Shown: in pieces, positions 41,663 through 50,645 of the stretch
Position numbering within the stretch: the stretch's first letter is position 1
Layout of the letters: each line of letters opens with the position of its first letter
Assembly: GCA_963829725.1 (NCBI GenBank)
Contig: CAWHJW010000014.1
Location: 321,426 to 385,425, forward strand
DNA: 64,000 nucleotides
From: RYN-230 sp963829725
GTDB taxonomy: Bacteria; Actinomycetota; Actinomycetes; Streptosporangiales; Streptosporangiaceae
Direction: 5' to 3'
The notes under the pieces: model-generated
What the model saw: the letters and a program-made list of their open reading frames with translations, nothing else
Told to the model about the DNA's origin: nothing
Databases searched by the model: none
Translations under genes and position numbers: made by a program

Positions 41663-42754
41663 TCAGGCGCCGACGCCCCGGTTCAGCGGCATCGAGTAGC
41701 TCTCCTCCTTCAGCCGGGCGTGCCGGGCCGGGTCCTCCCCCTCGCGCAATTCGGCGGGCACGTCCATGCCCGCCTCGGCCCAGTTCAGGTTGGCCGCGCG
41801 CTGGGTGGCCGCGACGTGCTCGGGCAGCATGTGCCCGAACCGGCCCTGCATGGCCAGGTAGTCGGTGACCGGCCGCTGCACCGGCGGGTGGAAGTAGTGG
41901 TACTCCCGGGTCTCCGGGTCGTACTCCCACACCGGGAACAGGCCGGCCTCGACCACCCGGCGGCCCAGCTCCACCGTCATCGAGGTCTGGTACACCCAGC
42001 CCTTCTGGCACGGGGTGAAGCAGTGCATGAACGCGGCACCCTGGCGGTTCAGCCCCTTGCGGGTCTTGTTCATCAGGTCCACCGGGTAGCCCACCGTGGT
42101 GGTGGCCACGTAGCAGTGCGGGTGCCCCTCGGCCATCATCTTGGCCAGGTTCTTGGGCGGCAGCTGCTTCCCGGCCGGGTTGGCCTTCCCGAACGGCGTG
42201 AACGTGGTCAGTCCCGCATACGGCGTGGTGGGGGAGACCTGGATGCCGGTGTTCGCGTAGCACTCGTTGTCGTAACAGATGAACAGGGCGTCGTGGTTGC
42301 GGTACAGCGCGCCGGAGATCGAGCCGAGCCCGATGTCGGCGGCGCTGCCGTCGCCGGCCATCACGATGATGTTGGGGTACGGGCCCGGGTGCCGCCCCTT
42401 GCGGATCATCGCCTCGTACCCGGCGGCCACGCCCGAGGTGAACGAGCCGCCGCTGGCGATCGGGGTGTGCGCCCACGGCACGGTGTACGGGGTGCACAGG
42501 TAGGTGGAGTTGGCCACGTACATGCAGCCGGTCGGCCCGGCCACCACGGTGTCGGCGCCGGCCGCCTTGAGCACCCAGCGGTACTCGATGGCTGGCCCGC
42601 ACCCCGCGCAGGTCCGGTGCCCGGCCTGGTAGGGGTCCTCGCCGGGCATGTCCGGCAGGTAGTGCCGGTCCCGGCCCGCCTCGTCGCCGATCGCGTCGCC
42701 GCGGCCGCCCTCTTCCAGCAGCGGGAGGTGCTGCCGGTTCACTCCGTACGCCAT
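41663..42754 (-). CDS. 2-oxoacid:acceptor oxidoreductase, beta (TPP-binding) subunit
   Basis: 363 aa. Binds thiamine diphosphate (MAGDGSAADIGLGSISGALY) and the active-site [4Fe-4S] cluster: CAGCG, GPTGCMY and FTPCQKGW provide four Cys as in PFOR beta subunits. ATG 42754 follows GAGGAG 11 bp after the alpha stop. With the alpha subunit it would decarboxylate a 2-oxoacid to CO2 and a reduced cluster. See the alpha subunit for the substrate argument. Confidence 0.9.
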   Translation of the reverse strand: MAYGVNRQHLPLLEEGGRGDAIGDEAGRDRHYLPDMPGEDPYQAGHRTCAGCGPAIEYRWVLKAAGADTVVAGPTGCMYVANSTYLCTPYTVPWAHTPIASGGSFTSGVAAGYEAMIRKGRHPGPYPNIIVMAGDGSAADIGLGSISGALYRNHDALFICYDNECYANTGIQVSPTTPYAGLTTFTPFGKANPAGKQLPPKNLAKMMAEGHPHCYVATTTVGYPVDLMNKTRKGLNRQGAAFMHCFTPCQKGWVYQTSMTVELGRRVVEAGLFPVWEYDPETREYHYFHPPVQRPVTDYLAMQGRFGHMLPEHVAATQRAANLNWAEAGMDVPAELREGEDPARHARLKEESYSMPLNRGVGA

Positions 42755-42765
42755 CAGCAGGCTCC

Positions 42766-44049
42766 TCAGTCCTCGAACCCGACCCAGTGGGCCGCCTTCT
42801 CCACGCCGCCGCGCTCGACGGCCTGGCCCAGCTTGGCGGCCATCCACTCGAACTCGGCGGTCGGCACGGTCTCGCCGCCCAGGCCGGCCATGAACGAGGT
42901 CAGCAGCGGCCGGCGGGGCGCCTGGTACAGCGCGGCGGACACGTCCGGGGCGAGGATGCCGCCATAGGTGGGACCGCCGAGGCCGAGGTTGGTCTCCACG
43001 ACCCCGACGGCCTTCACCCCCCGCAGTGCGTGGCGCAGGTCGTCACTGGGAAACGGCCTGATCCACAGCAGCCGGGCCATGCCGACCTTGATCCCCTGCT
43101 CGCGGAGCCGGTTGATCGCCGCGCGGCAGGTGACCGAGTGCCCGCCGGAGATCACGATCGCGATCTCCGCGTCGTCCAGCCGGTACTCCTCGACGAAGTG
43201 CGGGTAGGCGCGGCCGAAGATGCGGGCGAACTCGTCGGTCTTCTCGCGGATCACCGGGATGGCGTCCTCCATGGCCCGGGCCCGCTCCAGCTGCAGCGGC
43301 GGTCCCTGGGACGGGTGGATCTGCGGGCCGTGCGACACCGGGTGCCGCGGGTCGAGCGGGAACGGCAGCTTGTACGGGGGCAGGAAGGAGTCCACCTGCC
43401 CGGCGGACGGCATCTCCACCTCGCCGGCGATGTGCGAGACGAAGTACCCGTCCTGCACCACCATCTGCGGCAGCAGCACCCGCGGGTCCTCGCCGATGGC
43501 GTAGGCGAGCAGGCTCTTGTCGAACTCCTCCTGCGGGGTGGCCGCCCAGCCCATCAGCCAGCCCATGTCCCGGGTGCACAGTGCGTCGGTGTGCTCCGAG
43601 CCGAAGTCGCCGGGCGGGTCCAGGGTGCGGTCCGCGATCGACATCTGGATCGGGATCCGCGCCCCGGAGATGATCGAGTACATCTCGTAGGCGTAGGTGA
43701 CGCCCACCCCCGACGAGCCGGTGAAGGCCCGCGCCCCGCAGCTTCCCGCGCCGAAGGCCGCAGACAGCTGGGCGTGCTCCCCGTCCGCGTGGATGTACTC
43801 CGCGTCGAGCAGCCCGTCCGCGATGAACTGGGCCAGGTTCATCATGATCGCGGTGTACGGCCGGATCGCGTACGCGGTGATCACGTTGACGTTCGCGTAC
43901 AGCGCGGCGTAGGCCGCGGCCGCGCAGCCGTTCAGCCGCTTGCGGGTGCCGGCCAGCTCAGCCAGCCGCTGCTCGCCGGCGGGCAGGCGCAGGCCCGGCC
44001 CGTAGGCCGGCGGCTGGCCCCAGGCCCCCTCGACTCCGACCGTGGTCAT
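42766..44049 (-). CDS. 2-oxoacid:acceptor oxidoreductase, alpha subunit (oxalate-type active-site loop)
   Basis: 427 aa, domains I and II of the PFOR superfamily. The loop near the N-terminus that is YPITP in pyruvate and most other enzymes reads AYAIRPYT here: the Thr that binds the pyruvate carboxylate is Arg. As far as I recall, oxalate oxidoreductase of Moorella has the same Thr-to-Arg change. Other blocks are HADGEHAQLSAAFGAGSCGA and RAFTGSSGVGVTYAYEMYSI. It overlaps the FAD subunit gene by 4 nt. Together with the OFA transporter this supports oxalate or a close relative as substrate. Confidence 0.85.
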   Translation of the reverse strand: MTTVGVEGAWGQPPAYGPGLRLPAGEQRLAELAGTRKRLNGCAAAAYAALYANVNVITAYAIRPYTAIMMNLAQFIADGLLDAEYIHADGEHAQLSAAFGAGSCGARAFTGSSGVGVTYAYEMYSIISGARIPIQMSIADRTLDPPGDFGSEHTDALCTRDMGWLMGWAATPQEEFDKSLLAYAIGEDPRVLLPQMVVQDGYFVSHIAGEVEMPSAGQVDSFLPPYKLPFPLDPRHPVSHGPQIHPSQGPPLQLERARAMEDAIPVIREKTDEFARIFGRAYPHFVEEYRLDDAEIAIVISGGHSVTCRAAINRLREQGIKVGMARLLWIRPFPSDDLRHALRGVKAVGVVETNLGLGGPTYGGILAPDVSAALYQAPRRPLLTSFMAGLGGETVPTAEFEWMAAKLGQAVERGGVEKAAHWVGFED

Positions 44050-45956
44050 GGCCTCACCCCGGAATTTCCGTCCGGATGGGTGCTGGTTTTGCCGTTCGGC
44101 GGGGCGGGCGCGGGGACCGCGTGCCGCCGGGCGGCGTCATATTCGGCGATGGTCTCCTCGATCAGCTGCCTGGTGAACGCGGACTGCTCGGCGTGCGCGC
44201 CGTCGTAGGGGGCGAACGCGGTCTCCATCCGGGTGACGTCAGCCGGGTCGTCGAAGTCCATCTCCGGCACCTTCTCCAGGCAGCCGGTCGGGCACTCCTG
44301 CACGCAGACCAGGCAGCCCTTGCAGTAGGTGGTGCGGATCGAGTAGTGCCCGTTCTCCCGGGCGTCGCGCAGCACGCTGACGTCCGGGCAGACGACGTAG
44401 CAGTTGTCGCAGCCGTTGCACACCCCGCAGCTCATGCAGCGGTCCGCCTCGGCCACGGCCTGCTCCCGGCTGTAGGCCAGGGTGACCTCGACCTGCTGGC
44501 TGCGGCTCCGCTCGGCGGCGGGGGACAGCGGCGCCTCGATCCGGGGCGCGTGCCGGAAGTAGGCCGAGTTCAGGCCCTCGTAGGGCATGATCGTGACTTC
44601 CGGCTCCCCGGTGAGCGCCTGGTTGGCCAGCAGCCGGCCGATGTCCCGGGCCGCCCGCTTGCCGTCGCCGAGCGCGTCCACCACCATCGACGGGCCACGC
44701 AGCACGTCACCGCCGACGAACACGTTCCCCTCGACCCGGCCGTGCTCATCCGCGGTGATCACGCCGCGGTCGCTGAGGTGCTCCGGCAGCCAGTCCAGCT
44801 GCTGGACCTGGCCGATGGCCACGAAGATGGTGTCGCAGATCACCTCGCGCTCGGTGCCCGGGATCAGCTCGGGGCGGACCGCGCCGGTGTCGTCCTTGCT
44901 CAGCCGGGCGTCGCAGAGCACCGCCCCGGTCACGTGCCCGCCGGAGGACAGCACCCGGACCAGCGAGGTGCCCGGCGCGAATGCCACGCCCTCCTCCCGG
45001 GCCTGCGCCAGGTCCTCGGGGACGATCAGCAGCTCTTCTTCCGACTCCAGCGAGACGATGGTGGCCGTGCCGCCGCCGAGCCGGATGGCCGAGCGGGCGG
45101 TGTCCGAGGCGGTGTTGCCGCCGCCGATGACCAGTACCTCGCGGCCGGCCGTGACCGGCCGCCCCAGGCCCGTCTCGCGGAGGAACTCCAGGCCGCCGGT
45201 GACCCCGCGGGCCTGGATGCCATCGACCGGCAGCCGCCGGCCTACGTCCTGGCCCAGCGCGAGGAACGCGGCCGGGTAGTTACGCAGGTCATCCCAGGAG
45301 ATGTCGGCCCCGGCCCGGACCCCGGTACGGATCTCGATGCCGCCCAGGGAGAGGAGCTTGGCGATCTCGGCGTCCAGGATCTCCTCGGGCAGGTGCCAGT
45401 GCGGGATCCCGGCCCGGAGCATCCCGCCCGGCTTGTCCAGCGCCTCGAAGATCACGCTGCCGTAGCCCTGCCGCCGGAGGTGATAGGCACAGGCCAGCCC
45501 GGCCGGCCCGGAGCCGACGATGGCCACCGTGGTGCCGTTCAGCGGAGGCAGGGACGCCAGGATCGGGTTCTCGGGCAAGCCCAGCCCGTAGTCACCCAGG
45601 AAGCGCTCGACGCTGCGGATGCCGATCGGCTCGTCATGCTGCGCCCGGTTGCACGCGGTCTGGCACGGGTGGTAGCAGACCCGCCCGGTCACCGACGGCA
45701 TGGGATTGTCCTCCATGATCGTCAGGTAGCCGTCGAGGTACCGGTCGTGCTTGACGAAGTCCAGGTACTTCTGGATCTGCTCGCCGGTCGGGCAGGCGTT
45801 GTTGCACGGCGGGGTCTTGTCCTTGTAGACCGGCCGGAAGAACCGGAAGTTTCCGGTGGGGAACAGCCGCTGGCCGTCCTTCTCGGTCGGCGGCGGGGTC
45901 ACTCCGGCGATCGGCAGCTGCAGGTGCGGCGGGATCCGGGTGCCGCGTACGGACAT
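44046..45956 (-). CDS. FAD/NAD(P)-binding iron-sulfur subunit of the oxidoreductase (GltD-like plus ferredoxin domain)
   Basis: 636 aa. An N-terminal cluster domain has CNNACPTGEQIQKYL and CYHPCQTACNRA; FAD site GSGPAGLACAYHLRRQG; NAD(P) site VIGGGNTASDTARSAIRLGG; C-terminal ferredoxin domain CMSCGVCNGCDNCYVVCPD and CKGCLVCVQECP (delta-type). This layout resembles the FAD subunit of phenylglyoxylate:acceptor oxidoreductase fused to the delta subunit. It implies electrons leave to NAD(P)+ rather than only to ferredoxin. ATG 45956 follows GAGGAGG. Confidence 0.88.
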   Translation of the reverse strand: MSVRGTRIPPHLQLPIAGVTPPPTEKDGQRLFPTGNFRFFRPVYKDKTPPCNNACPTGEQIQKYLDFVKHDRYLDGYLTIMEDNPMPSVTGRVCYHPCQTACNRAQHDEPIGIRSVERFLGDYGLGLPENPILASLPPLNGTTVAIVGSGPAGLACAYHLRRQGYGSVIFEALDKPGGMLRAGIPHWHLPEEILDAEIAKLLSLGGIEIRTGVRAGADISWDDLRNYPAAFLALGQDVGRRLPVDGIQARGVTGGLEFLRETGLGRPVTAGREVLVIGGGNTASDTARSAIRLGGGTATIVSLESEEELLIVPEDLAQAREEGVAFAPGTSLVRVLSSGGHVTGAVLCDARLSKDDTGAVRPELIPGTEREVICDTIFVAIGQVQQLDWLPEHLSDRGVITADEHGRVEGNVFVGGDVLRGPSMVVDALGDGKRAARDIGRLLANQALTGEPEVTIMPYEGLNSAYFRHAPRIEAPLSPAAERSRSQQVEVTLAYSREQAVAEADRCMSCGVCNGCDNCYVVCPDVSVLRDARENGHYSIRTTYCKGCLVCVQECPTGCLEKVPEMDFDDPADVTRMETAFAPYDGAHAEQSAFTRQLIEETIAEYDAARRHAVPAPAPPNGKTSTHPDGNSGVRP

Positions 45957-45979
45957 GAGGCCTCCTCGCGGTGGGCGGG

Positions 45980-46654
45980 TCAGGGTGCGGTGGCCGTGGC
46001 CGGGGCGAACTCGATGACCCGGTGCTGGGCGATCCCGCGGAACATCGCGTCGGTGTCGGCCACCCGCTCGGCGACACCGTCCACCGGCAGCACGCCGGTG
46101 GCCGCGACCAGTGCCCCGATGAGCGGGGCGGCGATGCCCATCCCGATGGCCAGCCGCTCCTCGGCGCCCTCGGTGGACATCCGGTCGTAGGCCAGTTCGC
46201 CGAGGTCCCGGACGAACATCCACGGGCTGCTGCCGCGCTGCTCGGCCAGGCCGACCGCGTCCACCACGACCAGCTTGGCCAGCTTGGCCCGCATGGTGTC
46301 GGGCAGGAACCTCAGCAGGTACTCGGGGTCGCGGGCGGAGTTGATCACGAGCACCCCGGAGTGCTCCGGGGTGCCGCGGAGGAAGTTGACCGCCTTGATG
46401 ATGGTCTCCTCGACCAGCACGATCCAGTCCGGCCGGGGATTCTCGTAGACGAACCGGTCCACGATGGGGGAGTCCCCGAACCGGGCGTACCGGCGGACCA
46501 GGCAGTTGGTCCGGTCCGGGTCGTCCACGTAGTCACTGACGTTGTCGGCGTAGTAGCCGAGCGCGCGCGCCGCGGCCGCCACGCAGGAGGAGACGTCGCG
46601 GGCCTCCTTGTCCATGATGATGCCGCGGGACCAGACCGTGAGCTCGTGGTACAA
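45980..46654 (-). CDS. 2-oxoacid:acceptor oxidoreductase, gamma-like subunit, divergent
   Basis: 224 aa. It keeps the outline of a gamma subunit (SRGIIMDKEARDVSSCVAAA, FVYENPRPDWIVLVEETIIK, GVLVINSARDPEYLL, VVVDAVGLAE) but lacks the usual GRGGQG loop, having WSRGI instead. First gene of the operon; TTG start at 46654 with GAGGAGGGA upstream. The divergence parallels the unusual alpha subunit and suggests a specialised subfamily. Confidence 0.75.
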   Translation of the reverse strand: MYHELTVWSRGIIMDKEARDVSSCVAAAARALGYYADNVSDYVDDPDRTNCLVRRYARFGDSPIVDRFVYENPRPDWIVLVEETIIKAVNFLRGTPEHSGVLVINSARDPEYLLRFLPDTMRAKLAKLVVVDAVGLAEQRGSSPWMFVRDLGELAYDRMSTEGAEERLAIGMGIAAPLIGALVAATGVLPVDGVAERVADTDAMFRGIAQHRVIEFAPATATAP

Positions 46655-47011
46655 GGCGTCCCTCCTCGGTCAGCAGAGCCTAACATTGTATACCGTCGTC
46701 AGGATACTGACCATCGTCAGCCTTGACGGGGGCCGCGTCAAGGGCCGGGCGCGGCCGGATTTCCCGCGGATGTACGGCGCGTTACGTGATGATCACGCTG
46801 CGCGCGCCGTTGTACCCGCTATGTCCCGGTCAGACGGGGTGGAAACCCCTGAAACTTTCACGCTCGGGCCCGGCTGGCCGCCGGCGGCGGCCGGGGGCGT
46901 CCCAGGTGGGGGCCGAGCCATCGCGACCCGGTGGCGGGCGCCGTGGCGATGCCCCATGATGGGGTGACTTCCCGGTCCGGCACATTCGCGCCACGCCACG
47001 ATGAGGGGACC
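46655..47011. other. Divergent promoter region, 357 bp
   Basis: No gene seen. The left 70 bp hold the AT-richer promoter and repeats of the oxidoreductase operon; the right part should carry the promoter of the divergent membrane protein gene. Confidence 0.5.
46686..46720 (-). promoter_or_regulatory. Promoter and operator-like repeats of the oxidoreductase operon
   Basis: On the minus strand CTGAC-GATG-GTCAG (46720-46707) is a perfect inverted repeat, followed by GTATCC and GGTATACAA. TACAAT is a good -10, with TGGTCA 17 nt upstream as a possible -35. The TTGTATACC/GGATACT motifs resemble TGGATACA in front of the GntR gene (37966-37973), so that GntR protein is a candidate regulator. Confidence 0.45.
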
Positions 47012-49042
47012 ATGAGCGACGGAGGCCCGCTAGAGCCGCGCCAGGCGCGGCGATCGCGTGGTTACGCCGACCCGGGCCGCCAGTACCCCGGTGAGGTGCC
47101 GCCCGGCCGGTACCAGGCTGACGTGCCGCCAGGCGGCCGCAACCCGGTTGACGCGCGGACGGGCCGCCCGAACCCGGGGCCGCCGTCGGCCCCCGGGCGG
47201 CGGAGGGCCCCCGCCCGCGAGCCGGAGCACCCCGCTGATGACGCTGGCTTCGGTTATGCGTGGTCGGCTCCCGAGGCCGCGCCGCCCCAGCAGCGGGCGG
47301 CGGCCGGCCCGGCGGCTGCGGGCCGCCACGCCCCCCGTGACCTTCCCGCCGAACGCCCCGTCCCCCCCGCTCACGGCCCCTATCCCGGAGCGGATCGGGG
47401 CCGCCGCCCGGAACGGGAACGCGGACCGGAACGGGAACGCGGACCGGAACGGGAACCGGAGCAGGAGCGGGGACGCGGCCGGGGCTGGGACCGGGAGTCC
47501 GGGTGGGACCGTGGCCGGGAGCCAGGCGGCGGCGGTCGGCGCCGCGCCCCGCAGCCCGGTGACCCGGGCCGCGGCCTGCCGCCGGGCGCCGCCGGGCTGA
47601 CCGGGCCGGTCCCGGGCGGCCCTGGTCCGGGCACCCGGCGGCCCGAACCGCCGAGGCAAGACAGTGCGAGGCAAGACACTGCGATGGGCGACCGTGCCAT
47701 GGCAGGCCGTCCGACGTCGGCCGGTGCGATGCCAGCCGGGGACGCGCTGCCGCCGCGCGCCGCCGCGGCGGGACGGCCGCCGTCGGCCGGGGCGCCGGAT
47801 GGCCGCCGAGGCCGGCGGCACCGCCCCGAACCAGAGCCCCCCGAGGACAGCGACTGGAATCTCGCGGCCCTCACCGAGGCCGCCGCGTGGGCCGCAGGAA
47901 ATGCCGTGCCCGGGAATCCGGCGCCCGCAGACACCCGCGACCCGGCCGCCGGCCGCCAGAGGCCGGGGCCCGGAGATCGCAGCGAGCGGACTGGCGGCCA
48001 CCGGGCACCCGCAGACCCGCAGGACGGGGCCACGCGCCGCCGGGCACCCGCGGACCTGAGGAGCGGGGCTACCGGCCACCGGGCCGCGGGCGGCGACCTG
48101 CTCCCGCCGCGGGGCGGGCGTGAGTGGAATAGCGCCGGCCGGGACCGTGCGCCGGAGGCCCCGCCGACCAGGGCGGCGGCCTCCACCCGGACGGCGGCTG
48201 CGGGCCGGGCACCGGCCGCGCTCCGGACGCCGGCCGAGACGAGACCGCCTGTCCCGGCCGAGCCCGATCCGGGGACGTCCGGCCCCCGCGCGGCTCGTTC
48301 CGCGGGGACAGGGCCGGCCGGGGCGGCTGTCGCCGGTGCCCTTCCCGTGGCGCCCGGGTTCGCCGCGGCCGACGATGACTCCGCCGGCACCGGGACGGGC
48401 GGCCATGCCGCCGCGGTCCCGCCCCGCTCGGCCCGCCGGAGCCGCGGCGCCCCGGCCGGGCGCCGCTCCGGCCGCCGGCGCACCCGGCAGCTGCTGATGC
48501 TGGCGGCCGGGCTGGCCGTCGTGCTGGCCCTGCTGGCGGCCGGGCTGGTGACCGGCGTGCTGGGCGGGAACGGCCCGGCGCATGTGCTGGTGACCCCGAA
48601 CCAGATCGGGCTGTACGTGCGCCGCCCGCAGCTGGAGCAGCAGATGAACGCCGGCCAGTTGCAGCGGCAGGTGATCGCCAAGAGCGCCGGGCAGGCCAGC
48701 CACGTGGTGTCCGCCGTCTACGAGAACAGCGCCGGCGCGGCCAACGGCAAGACGCCGCAGATGATCCTGTTCATCGGGGGCAACCTGTCCGGCGTGTCGG
48801 CGGGCAGCTTCATCGCCAGTTTCACCCAGCACTCGTCGGGCGCGTTCCAGACCAGCGCGGGGCCCCTCGGCGGATCCGCGGCCTGCGTCAACGCGCAGGC
48901 GAGCGTGCCGGGCAGCGTCGCGCTGTGCACCTGGGCCGACAACGACACGTTCGGCGTGGTGGCCTCGCCCACCATGGATGCGCGGATGCTCGCGTCCCAG
49001 CTGCGGGTCATCCGGCCCGGTGTGGAGCACCCATCTAAGTAG
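47012..49042 (+). CDS. Membrane-anchored protein with long disordered Pro/Arg-rich N-terminus
   Basis: 676 aa. Residues 1 to about 485 are a low-complexity, Pro/Arg/Gly-rich cytoplasmic region containing short repeats (RPERERGPERERGPEREPEQ). One membrane helix follows (LLMLAAGLAVVLALLAAGLV), then an extracellular domain of about 160 residues (ending RMLASQLRVIRPGVEHPSK) with a Cys pair (AACVNAQ, ALCTWAD). This design is frequent in actinomycetes, the role is unknown. ATG 47012 follows GAGGGGA. Confidence 0.75.
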   Translation: MSDGGPLEPRQARRSRGYADPGRQYPGEVPPGRYQADVPPGGRNPVDARTGRPNPGPPSAPGRRRAPAREPEHPADDAGFGYAWSAPEAAPPQQRAAAGPAAAGRHAPRDLPAERPVPPAHGPYPGADRGRRPERERGPERERGPEREPEQERGRGRGWDRESGWDRGREPGGGGRRRAPQPGDPGRGLPPGAAGLTGPVPGGPGPGTRRPEPPRQDSARQDTAMGDRAMAGRPTSAGAMPAGDALPPRAAAAGRPPSAGAPDGRRGRRHRPEPEPPEDSDWNLAALTEAAAWAAGNAVPGNPAPADTRDPAAGRQRPGPGDRSERTGGHRAPADPQDGATRRRAPADLRSGATGHRAAGGDLLPPRGGREWNSAGRDRAPEAPPTRAAASTRTAAAGRAPAALRTPAETRPPVPAEPDPGTSGPRAARSAGTGPAGAAVAGALPVAPGFAAADDDSAGTGTGGHAAAVPPRSARRSRGAPAGRRSGRRRTRQLLMLAAGLAVVLALLAAGLVTGVLGGNGPAHVLVTPNQIGLYVRRPQLEQQMNAGQLQRQVIAKSAGQASHVVSAVYENSAGAANGKTPQMILFIGGNLSGVSAGSFIASFTQHSSGAFQTSAGPLGGSAACVNAQASVPGSVALCTWADNDTFGVVASPTMDARMLASQLRVIRPGVEHPSK

Positions 49043-49051
49043 CCTGGCGCG

Positions 49052-49077
49052 GGCTCCCGGTTCAGTCCCCGGGAGCC
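49052..49077. terminator. Terminator hairpin
   Basis: GGCTCCCGG-N8-CCGGGAGCC between the convergent membrane-protein genes. Confidence 0.6.
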
Positions 49078-49093
49078 GGACGGCGGCCCGAAG

Positions 49094-50405
49094 TCAGCCC
49101 GACTGGTCCTTCCCATGCTGCGGGCGCGGATGGCGCAGCGAGAACCGGACGATGCCAATGGCCAGGGCGGCCGCGAGCACGGCTAGTCCGGCGATCTCGC
49201 CACCGATCAATCGAGTACTGAACGGGAACGTCGCGGCGGCGTCGGCCACTGTCACGTTACGGGCGTTAGGCAACGTGGCTGAATATGGGCTGGGGCTCGC
49301 GGATGCGCCCGGGGCCACCGTCGGGAACAGGCTGCCCACCGAGCTTTGCGGGCTGGGGAGGTCGGGCAGCGCGGCGGCCGGGGTCGAGCCGGGCACGGTC
49401 GGCAGGATGCCGGCCTGGCAGGGTAGCGCCGACGCCTGCCGGGCTCACCGCGGGCGTGCTGGGCGTGGGCGAGCCGGACGGCGAGGGGGACGAGGCCGCG
49501 GCGACGCTGACCGAACCGGAGGCGGGGGACGGGGCGGTGGCGTCGCCGGACTTGGCCGTGGCCGAGAGAGTGGCCTGCTTGCCCGCCGAGGTGCCGCCCG
49601 GGATGGTCACGGTGGCCTGGAGTTCGTCCGAGTTGCCCTTGTTGATGCCGCCCACCGTGCAGGCCTGCTTGCTGGCGGCTGGGCACACGGTGAAGGCCGG
49701 GGTGACGTCCCGCCCGGCCACCTTGGCGCTGAGAGTCACGCTGACGCTGCTGGCGGCGCCGCCCGCGGGCCACACCCAGATCGCGTAACCGGCCTTGTTG
49801 CCCGGCTTGACGCCCGATGTGCTGAGCGGCTGGACCTCGAGGCACAACCGCACAGCCGCCTTGGTTGGGGTCGGCGTCGGGGTCGGCGTGGGGCTCACGG
49901 ACCCGGAATCCGTCGGGCTCGGCGACGGGCTGGCCGACGCGCTGCTGGATCCCGTGCTGGACGGGCTGGGGGTGGCAGTCGCTTTCGAGGTGGCGGTGGC
50001 GCTTGCTTCCGGGGTCGCGGTGACGCTCGCGGTGGCCGAGGCCTTCGGTGTGGCGGAGGTGTTGGCTTTCGGGGTGGCCGGCGCGGAGGCCGTCGCCTTC
50101 GGGGTGGCCCGGGTGCTGCTGGAGGTGGCCTTGGGGGTGGATCTGGGGGTGGCTTGCAGTACCGTCGCGGCGTCCAGGGTCACCGCGGTCTCGCCGGTGT
50201 GCAGCGCCTTGGTGCTGGCTGGCGGCTGGCCGCAGACGTTCGATGTGGCCGTGACCGCCACCCGCTCGCCGGCCACGGCCTCGCTCACCGTCGCGGCATC
50301 GGCGGATACGGCGCCGGCCAGCATGCTGCCCACGATCCCGGAAGAAACCAGGGCTGCGCCGACCACAGCGCCCAGCGCCGATGGCCCGCTGCGCGGTGAA
50401 ATCAT
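49094..50405 (-). pseudogene. Secreted, Thr/Ser/Pro-linker protein with C-terminal membrane anchor, frameshifted
   Basis: ATG 50405 (MISPRSGPSALGAVVGAAL) begins a signal peptide ending near VSADAA. A long Pro/Ala/Thr/Ser linker follows, then a beta-sandwich-like domain (VRLCLEVQPLSTSGVKPGNK, AGYAIWVWPAGGAASSVSV, KQACTVGGINKGNSDELQAT). At about 49420 the sensible frame shifts by one base; the rest (PGSTPAAALPDLPSPQSSVG, then membrane helix EIAGLAVLAAALAIGIVRFS) ends at 49094 with a basic tail. A surface protein held by its C-terminal helix; function unknown. Confidence 0.6.
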
Positions 50406-50645
50406 CTGCGCGCCTTGGTCGCCATGGTCATCTTCGTTGAGACCTCGCGTGTGGTCGGACGGTCGCATGGCTGTCTTGGAGACCATTCCCTGGTGCTCAG
50501 GTTCAACACCTACGCTCAGTTGGACGCAAGGTAAAGCTGGGTGGTGCCGTCCCGGGCCCTGTTTCGCGCCCGCGGTGAGCTTGGTCCGGGGTTGGCCGGG
50601 GCGCCCGGGTTCGCCGGCGGCCCGGTCGCCGGGCAGGATGAGGGC

